Below, one piece after another: positions 47,257 through 54,080 of a stretch of 54,080 nt of DNA. Made by a program: the position numbers and the translations under genes. Positions within the stretch are counted from its first letter, which is position 1. Each line of letters opens with the position of its first letter. Source of the DNA: an uncultured Bacteroidota bacterium. GTDB taxonomy: Bacteria; Bacteroidota; Bacteroidia; Bacteroidales; 4484-276. The DNA is taken from positions 1 to 54,080 of the forward strand of contig CAJATL010000159.1 of assembly GCA_903944895.1 (NCBI GenBank), read 5' to 3'. The notes under the pieces are model-generated. The model searched no databases. It had not been told where the DNA came from and worked only from the letters and a program-made list of their open reading frames with translations.

Positions 47257-47925
47257 ATGTTAAAAACAATAAGACATCATTATGTAATGCGGCTTTTTAT
47301 CATCCTGTTGGCTTCCACCATTGCCGGAGGTTTTACAGGCTGTACCAGCAAGAAAAAACTTGCCCGTCAAAAAGCTGCATCGGAACGGACTGCCGCTATC
47401 GATAAAGCAAAAACCGAATTGACTGCTATTATCAACGATAATGGCAAAATGAGCCTTGCCTCTAAAGAAAGTAAAGTTGCCGAAATTAAAGCGCTTAACC
47501 TTCAGGATCCTGAAGTTGATGAACTTATCCTGAGAGCTGAAGAGGCAATCACAAAACAAAAGGCAGAAATGAAACGTCTGGAAGACGAAAAAGAAAAGAA
47601 ACGAAAAGCCGAAGAGTCAGCGGCGGTTGTTACAGAGCAGAAATACGATAAAATTGATGACTATCTGGACGCCGTGGTAAATACCAAATCGCTTGAAATG
47701 AGCAACCAGAGGATTAGCGAAACACTAAAATTCTTTGCCTCACCCGAAGTTCCTGTTTTAATCATTATCTATCAGGAGGCCGACATCAAAGATTATGACA
47801 AACCTACGACCATAAAAAAATACCTCGAATACCTTAAGGATCAACAGAAAAATCCTAATAAGGTTAACGATGTGAAGTATAATGATAATGGCAAAATCAC
47901 TGAGCTTGAATTATTAAAAAAGTAA
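47257..47925 (+). CDS. Coiled-coil lipoprotein of unknown function
   Basis: A 222-aa protein. The signal ends FTGC (Cys29); a second ATG at 47287 (Met11) would give a tighter lipoprotein signal and may be the true start. Residues about 35-125 are charged and helical, rich in Lys/Glu/Ala (AEEAITKQKAEMKRLEDEKE), likely coiled coil. Residues about 130-222 are a small alpha/beta domain: ISETLKFFASPEVPVLIIIY then KKYLEYLKDQQ. This domain seems related in layout to those of the next gene and of the LRR protein, a weak resemblance by eye. It is 6 bp upstream of the next gene. Confidence 0.75.
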   Translation: MLKTIRHHYVMRLFIILLASTIAGGFTGCTSKKKLARQKAASERTAAIDKAKTELTAIINDNGKMSLASKESKVAEIKALNLQDPEVDELILRAEEAITKQKAEMKRLEDEKEKKRKAEESAAVVTEQKYDKIDDYLDAVVNTKSLEMSNQRISETLKFFASPEVPVLIIIYQEADIKDYDKPTTIKKYLEYLKDQQKNPNKVNDVKYNDNGKITELELLKK

Positions 47926-47931
47926 AAAACC

Positions 47932-48507
47932 ATGAGAAGCATCAAAATTATATTTATTGCGCTCATTGCGCTCATCTTCAGCAATAACGCTATTTCACAG
48001 GACAATATCAGCCCGCAGCGAAAAATGGCCATCGACAGCCTTGCCCTTGAAAAAGTCAGGGATTTAAGCAAATACATCAGCATCATTGGCAATAAACAAA
48101 CGCCATGGTCGGAGGCGAACAGGGTAATTGACCGCACTCTGGAACTTTTTATCGATGGCGCTAAAATGGGGGTTTCTTCAATAAACGTGTCAGAGGTAAA
48201 ATATTACGGTATCCGAACCTATCTCGAAAGATTGATGGCGCTTAATTACGACAAGGTAAAAATCGAATGGTACAACATCGAATATATCAGCGACCTCGAA
48301 AAACAGCCCGACGGTCGCTATGTAGGAGTTATCACGGTTTATCAGCGTTTTGAAGGCAGCAATGGCGACAAACTTACCTATGTTGACACCACCAAAAAAG
48401 ATATCACTGTTTATGTTGAACGTAAACAAACCCAGATTGGTGGCCGGATTATCGGTTTTTGGGATGTTTTACTTGGCGATATCCGGGTAACCGAAACAAA
48501 ACCCTGA
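47932..48507 (+). CDS. Exported protein with putative NTF2-like domain
   Basis: A 191-aa protein with a signal peptide ending near NAIS-Q (residue 23). The mature part resembles a small cone-shaped (NTF2/SnoaL-like) fold: helices around RVIDRTLELFIDGA and IRTYLERLMALNYDKVKIEW, then strands YVGVITVYQRFEGSNG, TKKDITVYVE and GFWDVLLGDIRVTE. The same order of elements (YL-x(n)-V-x-(I/F)...DG/NQLYFKI...V-x-V) is visible in the N-terminal domain of the LRR protein encoded downstream, hinting that the two work together. It follows the lipoprotein gene by 6 bp and is closed by a strong hairpin. Confidence 0.7.
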   Translation: MRSIKIIFIALIALIFSNNAISQDNISPQRKMAIDSLALEKVRDLSKYISIIGNKQTPWSEANRVIDRTLELFIDGAKMGVSSINVSEVKYYGIRTYLERLMALNYDKVKIEWYNIEYISDLEKQPDGRYVGVITVYQRFEGSNGDKLTYVDTTKKDITVYVERKQTQIGGRIIGFWDVLLGDIRVTETKP

Positions 48508-48529
48508 CGTTTGAACATTAAAAATTTAC

Positions 48530-48577
48530 AAATCCGCCGCAAAAACACTTTATTTACTTCGATTTGCGGCGGATTTT
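48530..48577 (+). terminator. 14-bp-stem hairpin after the NTF2-like gene
   Basis: aaatccgccgcaaa (48530-48543) and tttgcggcggattt (48563-48576) pair perfectly with a 19-nt loop; only a short T tail follows. It sits 23 bp after the stop, within the 185-bp gap before the next gene, and could terminate or attenuate. Confidence 0.65.
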
Positions 48578-48692
48578 CATATTTACCAACATCATGATTT
48601 TACGATTTTTTTTTGATTTTTGAAACCTAAACCTGTAGCCGATTCCGGATTTTTTACGCTGAATTCAATTTGTCATCAAAAAAAATTAAATC

Positions 48693-49541
48693 ATGCGATT
48701 TATCATTTCAGTTATTTTGTTCTATTCAGCCATCGGGATGATGGCGCAGGGTAATGATATTTTATTATCGGGTCCGGGCCAGAGATCAGATATAGATGAA
48801 CCAAACTTTTTTGCCGAAACCAAGCAGGTAAACCAGTTTTTCAGGCGGTTTAACGGCGAAGAAAATATTAAAGGCGTAAAATTACTTCCAACCGACTCAC
48901 TCTGGCACCAGGCCAATCACCGCCAAAAATTTATTAATGCGCTTTTTGATGAGAATAATCAGCAGATTACTGCCAGTCTCAAAAAAGCATTTATCCATGA
49001 TGTAGTTTCCAGCAACAGCCCGGATTTTCTTAATTTTCACGGAGAAAACTGGTTTGGCGAATCCGAGGTAAAATTCGACCGGAGTGGCACCGAAGTTCCG
49101 GTAATCCTTTTTATGAAATTGGTCAGCGAAAACCTTGGCTCAAAATGGATTATCGTGGATGTGGCCTACAACCCCTATGAAAATCTTTACAAACCTGATG
49201 CGGAGTCGCCTTCGCGTTTCCTGCATCCTCTTAGCCATGAACTCGATTTTATGAACCTGGACAAGGTTTTTCAATCAAACGCACATACCGGCGACTATTT
49301 TTACCAGGGATTCAGCCCTGATAAATTGTCGATATTTTTGTACGAGTTAAACAACAACCGGTTGAAATTTAAATATGTCAGCAGTGTAAAATTTCATTTC
49401 TTTCAAATCGAAGGCTGGTATTTTGAAATAACGGAGTTTAACAGGCCGGGGATGAACCGCGGATGGCTTATTTCGACTTTGATAAAACTGGAGGAAGGTA
49501 ATAAAGAAAGCCTCGAAAGTTTTATTTTGCACAGGGATTAG
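48693..49541 (+). CDS. Exported protein of unknown function
   Basis: A 282-aa protein with signal peptide MRFIISVILFYSAIGMMA-Q. No known domain is recognised. The sequence is rich in aromatic and charged residues (NFHGENWFGESEVKFDRSGT; KFHFFQIEGWYFEITEFNRP). A helical N-terminal region is followed by a mixed alpha/beta part. It is immediately upstream of the LRR gene and probably in the same functional unit, though the LRR gene may have its own promoter at its 3' end. Confidence 0.75.
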   Translation: MRFIISVILFYSAIGMMAQGNDILLSGPGQRSDIDEPNFFAETKQVNQFFRRFNGEENIKGVKLLPTDSLWHQANHRQKFINALFDENNQQITASLKKAFIHDVVSSNSPDFLNFHGENWFGESEVKFDRSGTEVPVILFMKLVSENLGSKWIIVDVAYNPYENLYKPDAESPSRFLHPLSHELDFMNLDKVFQSNAHTGDYFYQGFSPDKLSIFLYELNNNRLKFKYVSSVKFHFFQIEGWYFEITEFNRPGMNRGWLISTLIKLEEGNKESLESFILHRD

Positions 49542-49549
49542 TACATTTG
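49542..49549 (+). promoter_or_regulatory. Candidate -7 element for the LRR gene
   Basis: TAcaTTTG at 49542-49549, directly after the preceding stop. Transcription would start around 49556, downstream of the first in-frame ATG (49552), which favours the ATG at 49597 for the LRR protein. Confidence 0.4.
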
Positions 49550-49596
49550 CAATGCTCAAAACAGAACATTCACTAAGAAATAAAGGTCAGGCAAAA

Positions 49597-52221
49597 ATGC
49601 GATTCAGATATTTTAAACGAACAGCTTTGTTTTCAATCATCTTGTTTTTACTTTTCAACCATCAGTTTTCACAAGCTCAACAGCCGGTTTCACCGGAGGA
49701 AATTGATCAATACCGTAAACAGGCCGAACAAATGGTTTCGTTTCTGCAGTACAATTATAACATGCTGGGTGATCCCGAAATAACTGTAAAAGAAAAGGAA
49801 GTCATTATCAATCAGAGCTTCACCAAGCTTTTCGCCAACGAAAAAGTCCAGATTGAAGATGACCTCGACGAAAACCGCTCAATTCCTATCAATAAAGATG
49901 TTCAGGCCTATTTAAAAGACATCAACTTCTTCTTTAAAAAAGTGGAATTTACTTTTCAGATCCAAAACATCGAGCAACAAGTCAATCAAAATAATCAACT
50001 GTATTTTAAAATCACGCTAAACAGAAATCTGAAAGGCATTACGGTTGACGACGAAGTTGTTAACACAAACCGGCTGAGGTATATCGAAGTTAATCTGAAT
50101 GATGACCAGAAAGACCTGAAAATTGCAAGCATTTACACCACCAAACTCAACGAGAAGGAAGAACTGAGGAAATGGTGGAATGACCTCCCGATTGCATGGA
50201 AAGTTATTTTTGGTTCAAACATTGCCTTGGGTGATACTTTGAGAATGAACAATATTCTGTTTTTTGATGATTCGATTGCTCATCTTAATTTTACTGTTGA
50301 GCGAAAAATGAGCCGCGATACGCTCACTCTTTCAAAAACCGACAGCCTGACTTTAAAACTTGACGAATTTTCGCCTTTCACAGCGGCGCAGCTCGACAGA
50401 CAACTGAGAAGGATCGTTCTGACCGACACTATTAATATTTCAGGGAATTCCGGCGTAATTTCACTGGAACCGATATCCAAACTTTCGTTATTAAAAAGGC
50501 TGAACTGCAGCAACATTTCGGCCGTTGACCTGATGCCGCTGCGTAATCTGAGCCATCTCGAAATGCTGGATTGTTCCAACACACCAATCGAAAGCATCGA
50601 CCCACTTCGCTATTCGACTAATCTCGAATTCCTGAATATTTCGCATACCCGTGTCGAAAAAATTGAAACAGTGGCCAATTTCAGCAAACTAACCACTTTG
50701 CTGATGAATAATACCTTTGTTGACAGTATCGAACCGCTCGCAGCACTTGTTGCATTAAAAGACCTCGATATTTCAGGAAACAACATAAAGGCAATCGATC
50801 CTTTAGCAAATCTTACCAATCTCGAAAGGCTGGATTTCTCGGATAACCCGGTCAATAATATCGAACCGTTGTCAGGGATGAAGAGTCTTTATTTATTAAA
50901 ATTCGAAAAAACACTGGTAAGAGATTTGCAGCCGCTCAAAGCGCTATCGAACCTGCAGCTTTTATTTATCAATAATACGCCTGTTTTCGACCTTTCGCCC
51001 CTCGAAGATTTACCTGCATTAAGCCGGATTTATTGCGACAAAACCGGAATCACCCGCCAGGTTGCCAACGAGTTTATGCAGAAAAAAAGCGGGGTTTTGG
51101 TAATTTATGAGTCGGCTGAATTGGAGAACTGGTGGAAATCGCTGGAAACGGTGTGGAAATCAGTATTTGCCAACTATGTAACGAATATTTCGTCACCGAC
51201 CAAAGAAGAATTGCATGAAATATCGCGCATCAGCAAAGTTGATATTTCCGGAAACACGTTAATCAACAGCCTCGAACCCCTCTCCTATCTTGTTTTGCTT
51301 AAAGAATTAGTGTGCCACAACACAACTATTACAAGCCTTGGGCCATTGCGCAACCTGCTGGATCTGCACCTGCTTGATTTTTCGAATACCGGAGTGGCGG
51401 ACTTGTCGCCATTGTCGAAACTCTCAAAACTTTACGAACTGCATTTCGACAATACGCAGGTTAACAGCATCGAACCGATCAGCGACCTCGCCGATTTACG
51501 CTTCATTTACTGCGACAACAGCCCGATTGACAAAAAGGAAATTATTGAGTTTATGAGTCAGAACCCTGATTGCAGCGTAATTTATCAATCGGCCGAGTTG
51601 CGGGAGTGGTGGTTTGGCCTGCCGGAAGTATGGAAACTCCTGGCCGAAAAATACGTTAAAAACAGTGATGAGCCAAGCCGGGAAGAGTTGCAACTCATTG
51701 CCAGCCTTCGAAAACTTGACCTTTCGGATTTTCCGGATATGACCGATCAATCCATGAAAATCGAAAGCCTCGATCACCTGAGCAAACTCATCTTTCTGCG
51801 CGAATTAAAATTTAACAATACGAGGGTTACGAGTCTGGCTCCCCTTCGTGAGATAAAAACCCTGGAAGTATTGATTTGTCCCGAAAATCCCATCGAAAGC
51901 CTTGAGCCGGTTGGTGAACTTCGCAAACTTACTGAGCTTGACATCCAAAATACGCCTTTAAAAAACCTTGAATTCCTGGTCACACTTGAGAATTTAAAAA
52001 TACTGCGGTGTTCCGGCACGCAAATAAAGAGTTTAAAAGGCGTCGAATTCATGAAAAACCTTGAATATCTGGACTGCTTTAACACCGCGATAAAAAATCT
52101 TACACAAATCGAAAACCTGCCAAATCTAAAATTGGTGCGCTGTTACAACACCAAAATATCGTCAAAACGTATCGAAAGTTTTAAAAAATCGCATCCTGGT
52201 GTAGATATTGTTTTTTACTAA
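49597..52221 (+). CDS. Exported leucine-rich-repeat protein with three W-W-linked modules
   Basis: An 874-aa protein from the ATG at 49597 (signal peptide MRFRYFKRTALFSIILFLLF...SQA-Q); an upstream ATG at 49552 would add 15 polar residues. Residues about 30-180 are an NTF2-like domain similar to the protein at 47932. Three modules follow, each opening with a Trp-Trp helix (Trp193-194, 512-513, 671-672; LRKWWNDLPIAWK, LENWWKSLETVWK, LREWWFGLPEVWK) and continuing into internalin-like 22-residue LRRs (NLERLDFSDNPVNNIEPLSG; KLYELHFDNTQVNSIEPISD). Modules end in a shared cap (VLVIYESAEL, CSVIYQSAEL, VDIVFY). No T9SS tail is present. A protein- or glycan-binding role at the envelope is likely. Confidence 0.85.
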   Translation: MRFRYFKRTALFSIILFLLFNHQFSQAQQPVSPEEIDQYRKQAEQMVSFLQYNYNMLGDPEITVKEKEVIINQSFTKLFANEKVQIEDDLDENRSIPINKDVQAYLKDINFFFKKVEFTFQIQNIEQQVNQNNQLYFKITLNRNLKGITVDDEVVNTNRLRYIEVNLNDDQKDLKIASIYTTKLNEKEELRKWWNDLPIAWKVIFGSNIALGDTLRMNNILFFDDSIAHLNFTVERKMSRDTLTLSKTDSLTLKLDEFSPFTAAQLDRQLRRIVLTDTINISGNSGVISLEPISKLSLLKRLNCSNISAVDLMPLRNLSHLEMLDCSNTPIESIDPLRYSTNLEFLNISHTRVEKIETVANFSKLTTLLMNNTFVDSIEPLAALVALKDLDISGNNIKAIDPLANLTNLERLDFSDNPVNNIEPLSGMKSLYLLKFEKTLVRDLQPLKALSNLQLLFINNTPVFDLSPLEDLPALSRIYCDKTGITRQVANEFMQKKSGVLVIYESAELENWWKSLETVWKSVFANYVTNISSPTKEELHEISRISKVDISGNTLINSLEPLSYLVLLKELVCHNTTITSLGPLRNLLDLHLLDFSNTGVADLSPLSKLSKLYELHFDNTQVNSIEPISDLADLRFIYCDNSPIDKKEIIEFMSQNPDCSVIYQSAELREWWFGLPEVWKLLAEKYVKNSDEPSREELQLIASLRKLDLSDFPDMTDQSMKIESLDHLSKLIFLRELKFNNTRVTSLAPLREIKTLEVLICPENPIESLEPVGELRKLTELDIQNTPLKNLEFLVTLENLKILRCSGTQIKSLKGVEFMKNLEYLDCFNTAIKNLTQIENLPNLKLVRCYNTKISSKRIESFKKSHPGVDIVFY

Positions 52222-52339
52222 ATTTTCAACAAAATTCCCAGCCCTTATTTCTTTTACTTATCAATTTGGCGATTAATAGTGGCCCATATCCAGATCTGAT
52301 GCTGACTTTCGTTAAATATTCTAAAACCTTGATTGGTTA

Positions 52340-52371
52340 TTTGTCTGCTATCATTCAGGAAATTACATTTG
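52340..52371 (+). promoter_or_regulatory. Consensus promoter for the DUF3078 gene
   Basis: TTTG (52340-52343), 20-nt spacer, TAcaTTTG (52364-52371): a full match to the Bacteroidetes consensus. It lies 80 nt upstream of the ATG at 52452. Confidence 0.7.
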
Positions 52372-52451
52372 CCGGCTTTAATTAATCATTAATTTCAGAA
52401 TAATATCATAAACAGTCATATCCAATCATTAATTTAAAACCCAAAACTACA

Positions 52452-53402
52452 ATGAAGAATTTTTTTACGGTTATTTTAGGATTACTTGCATTTTCAGCAT
52501 TTGCACAAAATGAGCCTGATACCATTAAACACTGGAAAGTTACGGGGGTCACCAGTTTGACAATTAACCAGGCGAGTTTCACCAACTGGTCGGCGGGTGG
52601 CGAAAACTCGATTTCCGGAACAGCCCTTTTAAAACTTTTTGCCAATTACACCAAAGGCAATTTTTCGTGGAATAACACCATTAACTTAAAATATGGTTTA
52701 TTGAAAAACGAAAGCGAATCGCTTAAAAAAAATGATGACCTCATCGAACTGAATACGCAGCTCAACCATCAGTTTGCAAAACACTGGAGTGCAAGCGGGC
52801 TTGTAAATCTAACAACCCAGTTTACTGACGGTTACAACTACCCGGACGATTCCAACATTGTTTCCAAATTTTTTGCCCCGGCATACCTCACTATTGCTCC
52901 TGGTGTTTCTTATAAACCTACTGATTATTTCAGCATTTTAATTACTCCAATTACCATGAAGGGGACGTTTGTAATGGATCAGCAACTTGCTGATTTGGGC
53001 GCCTTTGGCGTTGATGCAGCAAAATACGATTCGATCGGTGGGACAAAAACAGACGGAAAAAACTCAAAAATTAAACTGGGGGCTTTTGTTGAGTTCTATT
53101 TTAAGAAAAAACTTAAAGAAGACCTGGCTTACGAATCGAAACTCAACCTGTTTTACAACTATCTTCAGGATAATAATATCCCCGAAGGTATTATGCCACT
53201 TGATTTCAACTGGCAAAACTATTTTCTTTATAAAATCAGTAAAGTATTTTCGGCCAGTTTGTTTTTTCACTTAGCCTATATGCCCGGCGATGTTTTCATT
53301 AACAGAACCAATGTTGCCGGAATCGAGGAAATTACAGTTAAGCCAAACGACAAATTACAGATTAAAGAAAACTTTGGGATAGGCCTGGCTTATACTTTTT
53401 AA
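52452..53402 (+). CDS. DUF3078 family outer-membrane barrel-like protein
   Basis: A 316-aa protein with a signal peptide ending near SAFA-Q (residue 18). It has the DUF3078 features WKVTGVTSLTINQASFTNWS then AGGENSISGTALL, and ends in GIGLAYTF, a terminal aromatic strand. The alternating pattern points to an outer-membrane beta-barrel. DUF3078 proteins are Bacteroidetes-specific and of unknown function. It has its own consensus promoter and is not part of the preceding LRR unit. Confidence 0.88.
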   Translation: MKNFFTVILGLLAFSAFAQNEPDTIKHWKVTGVTSLTINQASFTNWSAGGENSISGTALLKLFANYTKGNFSWNNTINLKYGLLKNESESLKKNDDLIELNTQLNHQFAKHWSASGLVNLTTQFTDGYNYPDDSNIVSKFFAPAYLTIAPGVSYKPTDYFSILITPITMKGTFVMDQQLADLGAFGVDAAKYDSIGGTKTDGKNSKIKLGAFVEFYFKKKLKEDLAYESKLNLFYNYLQDNNIPEGIMPLDFNWQNYFLYKISKVFSASLFFHLAYMPGDVFINRTNVAGIEEITVKPNDKLQIKENFGIGLAYTF

Positions 53403-53460
53403 ACAGAATTTCGATATGGGTTTTGGCTTTTGAAGCAGCTAACTGCCTACTTTTATCCTC

Positions 53461-53679
53461 CCAGGAAAAAAGCGTTTTAGGGAACGTAACACCCCATTGG
53501 CAAACCAGAGCAAGGAATACTATTACCACTAAGGCACTAAGATCACTAAGTTTCACTAAGGGTTTCTTAGTGTTCCTCTGTGTACTAAGTGCCTTAGTGT
53601 TTTTTTTCTTTTTACCATTACGTTACTTCGTTTTTCCATCCAGGGAAAAAGCCTTTCAGGGAACGCAACACCCCAATGG
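53461..53679. repeat. Pair of 40-bp direct repeats flanking an inverted repeat
   Basis: 53461-53500 and 53640-53679 match at 35 of 40 positions by eye (both include gggaacg-aacacccc). The following 20-25 bp are also similar. Between them lies the nested inverted repeat at 53527-53607. The 53403-53912 gap has no gene; the frames across it are repeat-derived. Confidence 0.6.
53527..53607 (+). terminator. Nested cactaag/cttagtg inverted repeat ending in a T run
   Basis: Outer arms cactaaggcact (53527-53538) and agtgccttagtg (53588-53599); inner stem cactaag (53554-53560)/cttagtg (53566-53572). A run of eight T follows (53600-53607). The sequence is a series of cactaag units, and can work as a terminator for the DUF3078 gene, but may primarily be a repeat. 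Confidence 0.5.
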
Positions 53680-53761
53680 ATAGCAACAGCAAGGGAAACA
53701 GAATAAAAATTATCGTTTACATGTTAACGTTAGTGACTTTGTAGGCACCTAATACAAACAC

Positions 53762-53794
53762 AAAACGAGCTTGAGTAATCAGGCTCGTTTTTTT
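53762..53794 (+). terminator. Plus-strand terminator
   Basis: aaaacgagcttga and tcaggctcgtttt form a 13-bp stem with a 4-nt loop, followed by more T. The only non-Watson-Crick pair is U-G on the plus strand and would be C-A on the minus strand, so it is oriented plus. No gene lies just upstream except DUF3078, 360 bp away. Confidence 0.7.
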
Positions 53795-53832
53795 ATTGCC
53801 ATTTCAATTGGATGAAAAAATGAAGGCATAAA

Positions 53833-53887
53833 AAAACTGACTGTCGCCCAATTTTTAGTCTTTCACTAATGGGAAACAGCCAGTTTT
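53833..53887 (-). terminator. Terminator for the T9SS-tail gene entering from the right
   Basis: Arms aaaactgactgt (53833-53844) and acagccagtttt (53876-53887). The one imperfect pair is a G-U wobble only on the minus-strand transcript, and six T follow on that strand, so it belongs to the minus-strand gene ending at 53913. Confidence 0.7.
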
Positions 53888-53912
53888 GGATTTAAAAAAT
53901 AACCTTGACAGA

Positions 53913-54080
53913 TTATTTTACAATCATTTTATTCGTGACCGATTCGCTGCCGGCAGTTACGGTGTAAAAATAAACTCCTGGTGCAAATGTCGAAGCATCA
54001 ATGCTCAGACTGTGTGATCCAACGCTCATGTTTTGTGCTGGAATCTCCAGAACCTTTTGTCCGGTAAGATTACAAACCTG
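53913..54080 (-). CDS. C-terminal fragment of a T9SS-secreted protein (sorting domain)
   Basis: The frame is open from the window edge to a stop at 53915-53913 (55 codons). The peptide contains VCNLTGQKVLEIPAQNMSVG, HSLSIDASTFAPGVYFYTVT and ends VTNKMIVK, the pattern of a T9SS type A sorting domain (NLTGQ-V, L-x-A-x-G-(V/I)-Y, terminal K-(M/L)-x-(V/I)-x-K). The passenger part lies outside the window, so function is unknown. Confidence 0.85.
   Translation of the reverse strand, partial: QVCNLTGQKVLEIPAQNMSVGSHSLSIDASTFAPGVYFYTVTAGSESVTNKMIVK

Noticed and set aside
53423-53683. An 86-codon frame across the 3' repeats
   Set aside because: It spans both direct repeats and the inverted repeat, so it is repeat-derived.

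Overview
The window comes from a member of the Bacteroidota, probably a free-living Bacteroidales-like lineage. The signs are: type IX secretion (T9SS) C-terminal sorting domains on at least three proteins; a TonB-dependent receptor with an N-terminal carboxypeptidase-regulatory-like domain; DUF3078 and DUF1573 proteins; a GH109/GH2/GH3 set; almost no Shine-Dalgarno sequences; and several promoters matching the Bacteroidetes consensus (-33 TTTG, -7 TAnnTTTG). No rRNA, tRNA, CRISPR array, transposase or phage gene was seen.

Region 1 (1-7100) looks like an extracellular nucleic-acid or organophosphate scavenging locus. It holds a secreted phospholipase-D/nuclease-type protein (cut by the window edge), a TonB-dependent receptor, a lamin-tail-domain protein with a T9SS tail, and a secreted endonuclease/exonuclease/phosphatase enzyme. 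Region 2 (7118-15574, minus strand) is an eight-gene directon headed by pgsB-pgsC-pgsW, the poly-gamma-glutamate synthesis core. Behind the core lie a duplicated-domain secreted protein, an outer-membrane beta-barrel, a seven-repeat LVIVD propeller lipoprotein, a YeiB/DUF1624-like acyltransferase and a triple-repeat lipoprotein. No pgsA/capA is present. I regard this as the best candidate for an undescribed system: a Gram-negative polyglutamate envelope pathway with its own surface and modification parts.

Region 3 (15752-25514) mixes a large T9SS-exported C25 (gingipain-like) protein whose catalytic His position is Glu, a SAM hydrolase family protein, phoH, a small membrane protein, purC, an archaeal-type GatD-like amidohydrolase and a DUF1573 protein. 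Region 4 (25742-27705) is an overlapping histidine kinase/OmpR regulator pair, followed by about 300 bp of low-complexity intergenic repeats. Region 5 (28140-37303) is a glycan-degradation cluster without SusC/SusD: ROK regulator, GH109, GH2 beta-galactosidase with an inserted LamG domain, and GH3 with PA14. Region 6 (37377-42872) has a palindromic element, an OmpA/TPR lipoprotein, a SpoU methyltransferase and mutS.

Region 7 (43003-46848) is a signalling island: a PAS-rich HisKA_3 kinase, a NarL-type regulator, a degenerate receiver, and a receiver whose phospho-Asp is Glu. Region 8 (47257-52221) encodes four exported proteins of unknown role, ending in an 874-aa leucine-rich-repeat protein in which each LRR block is preceded by a W-W helical segment. 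Region 9 (52452-54080) holds a DUF3078 protein, an intergenic region with direct and inverted repeats, and the C-terminal end of another T9SS-secreted protein.
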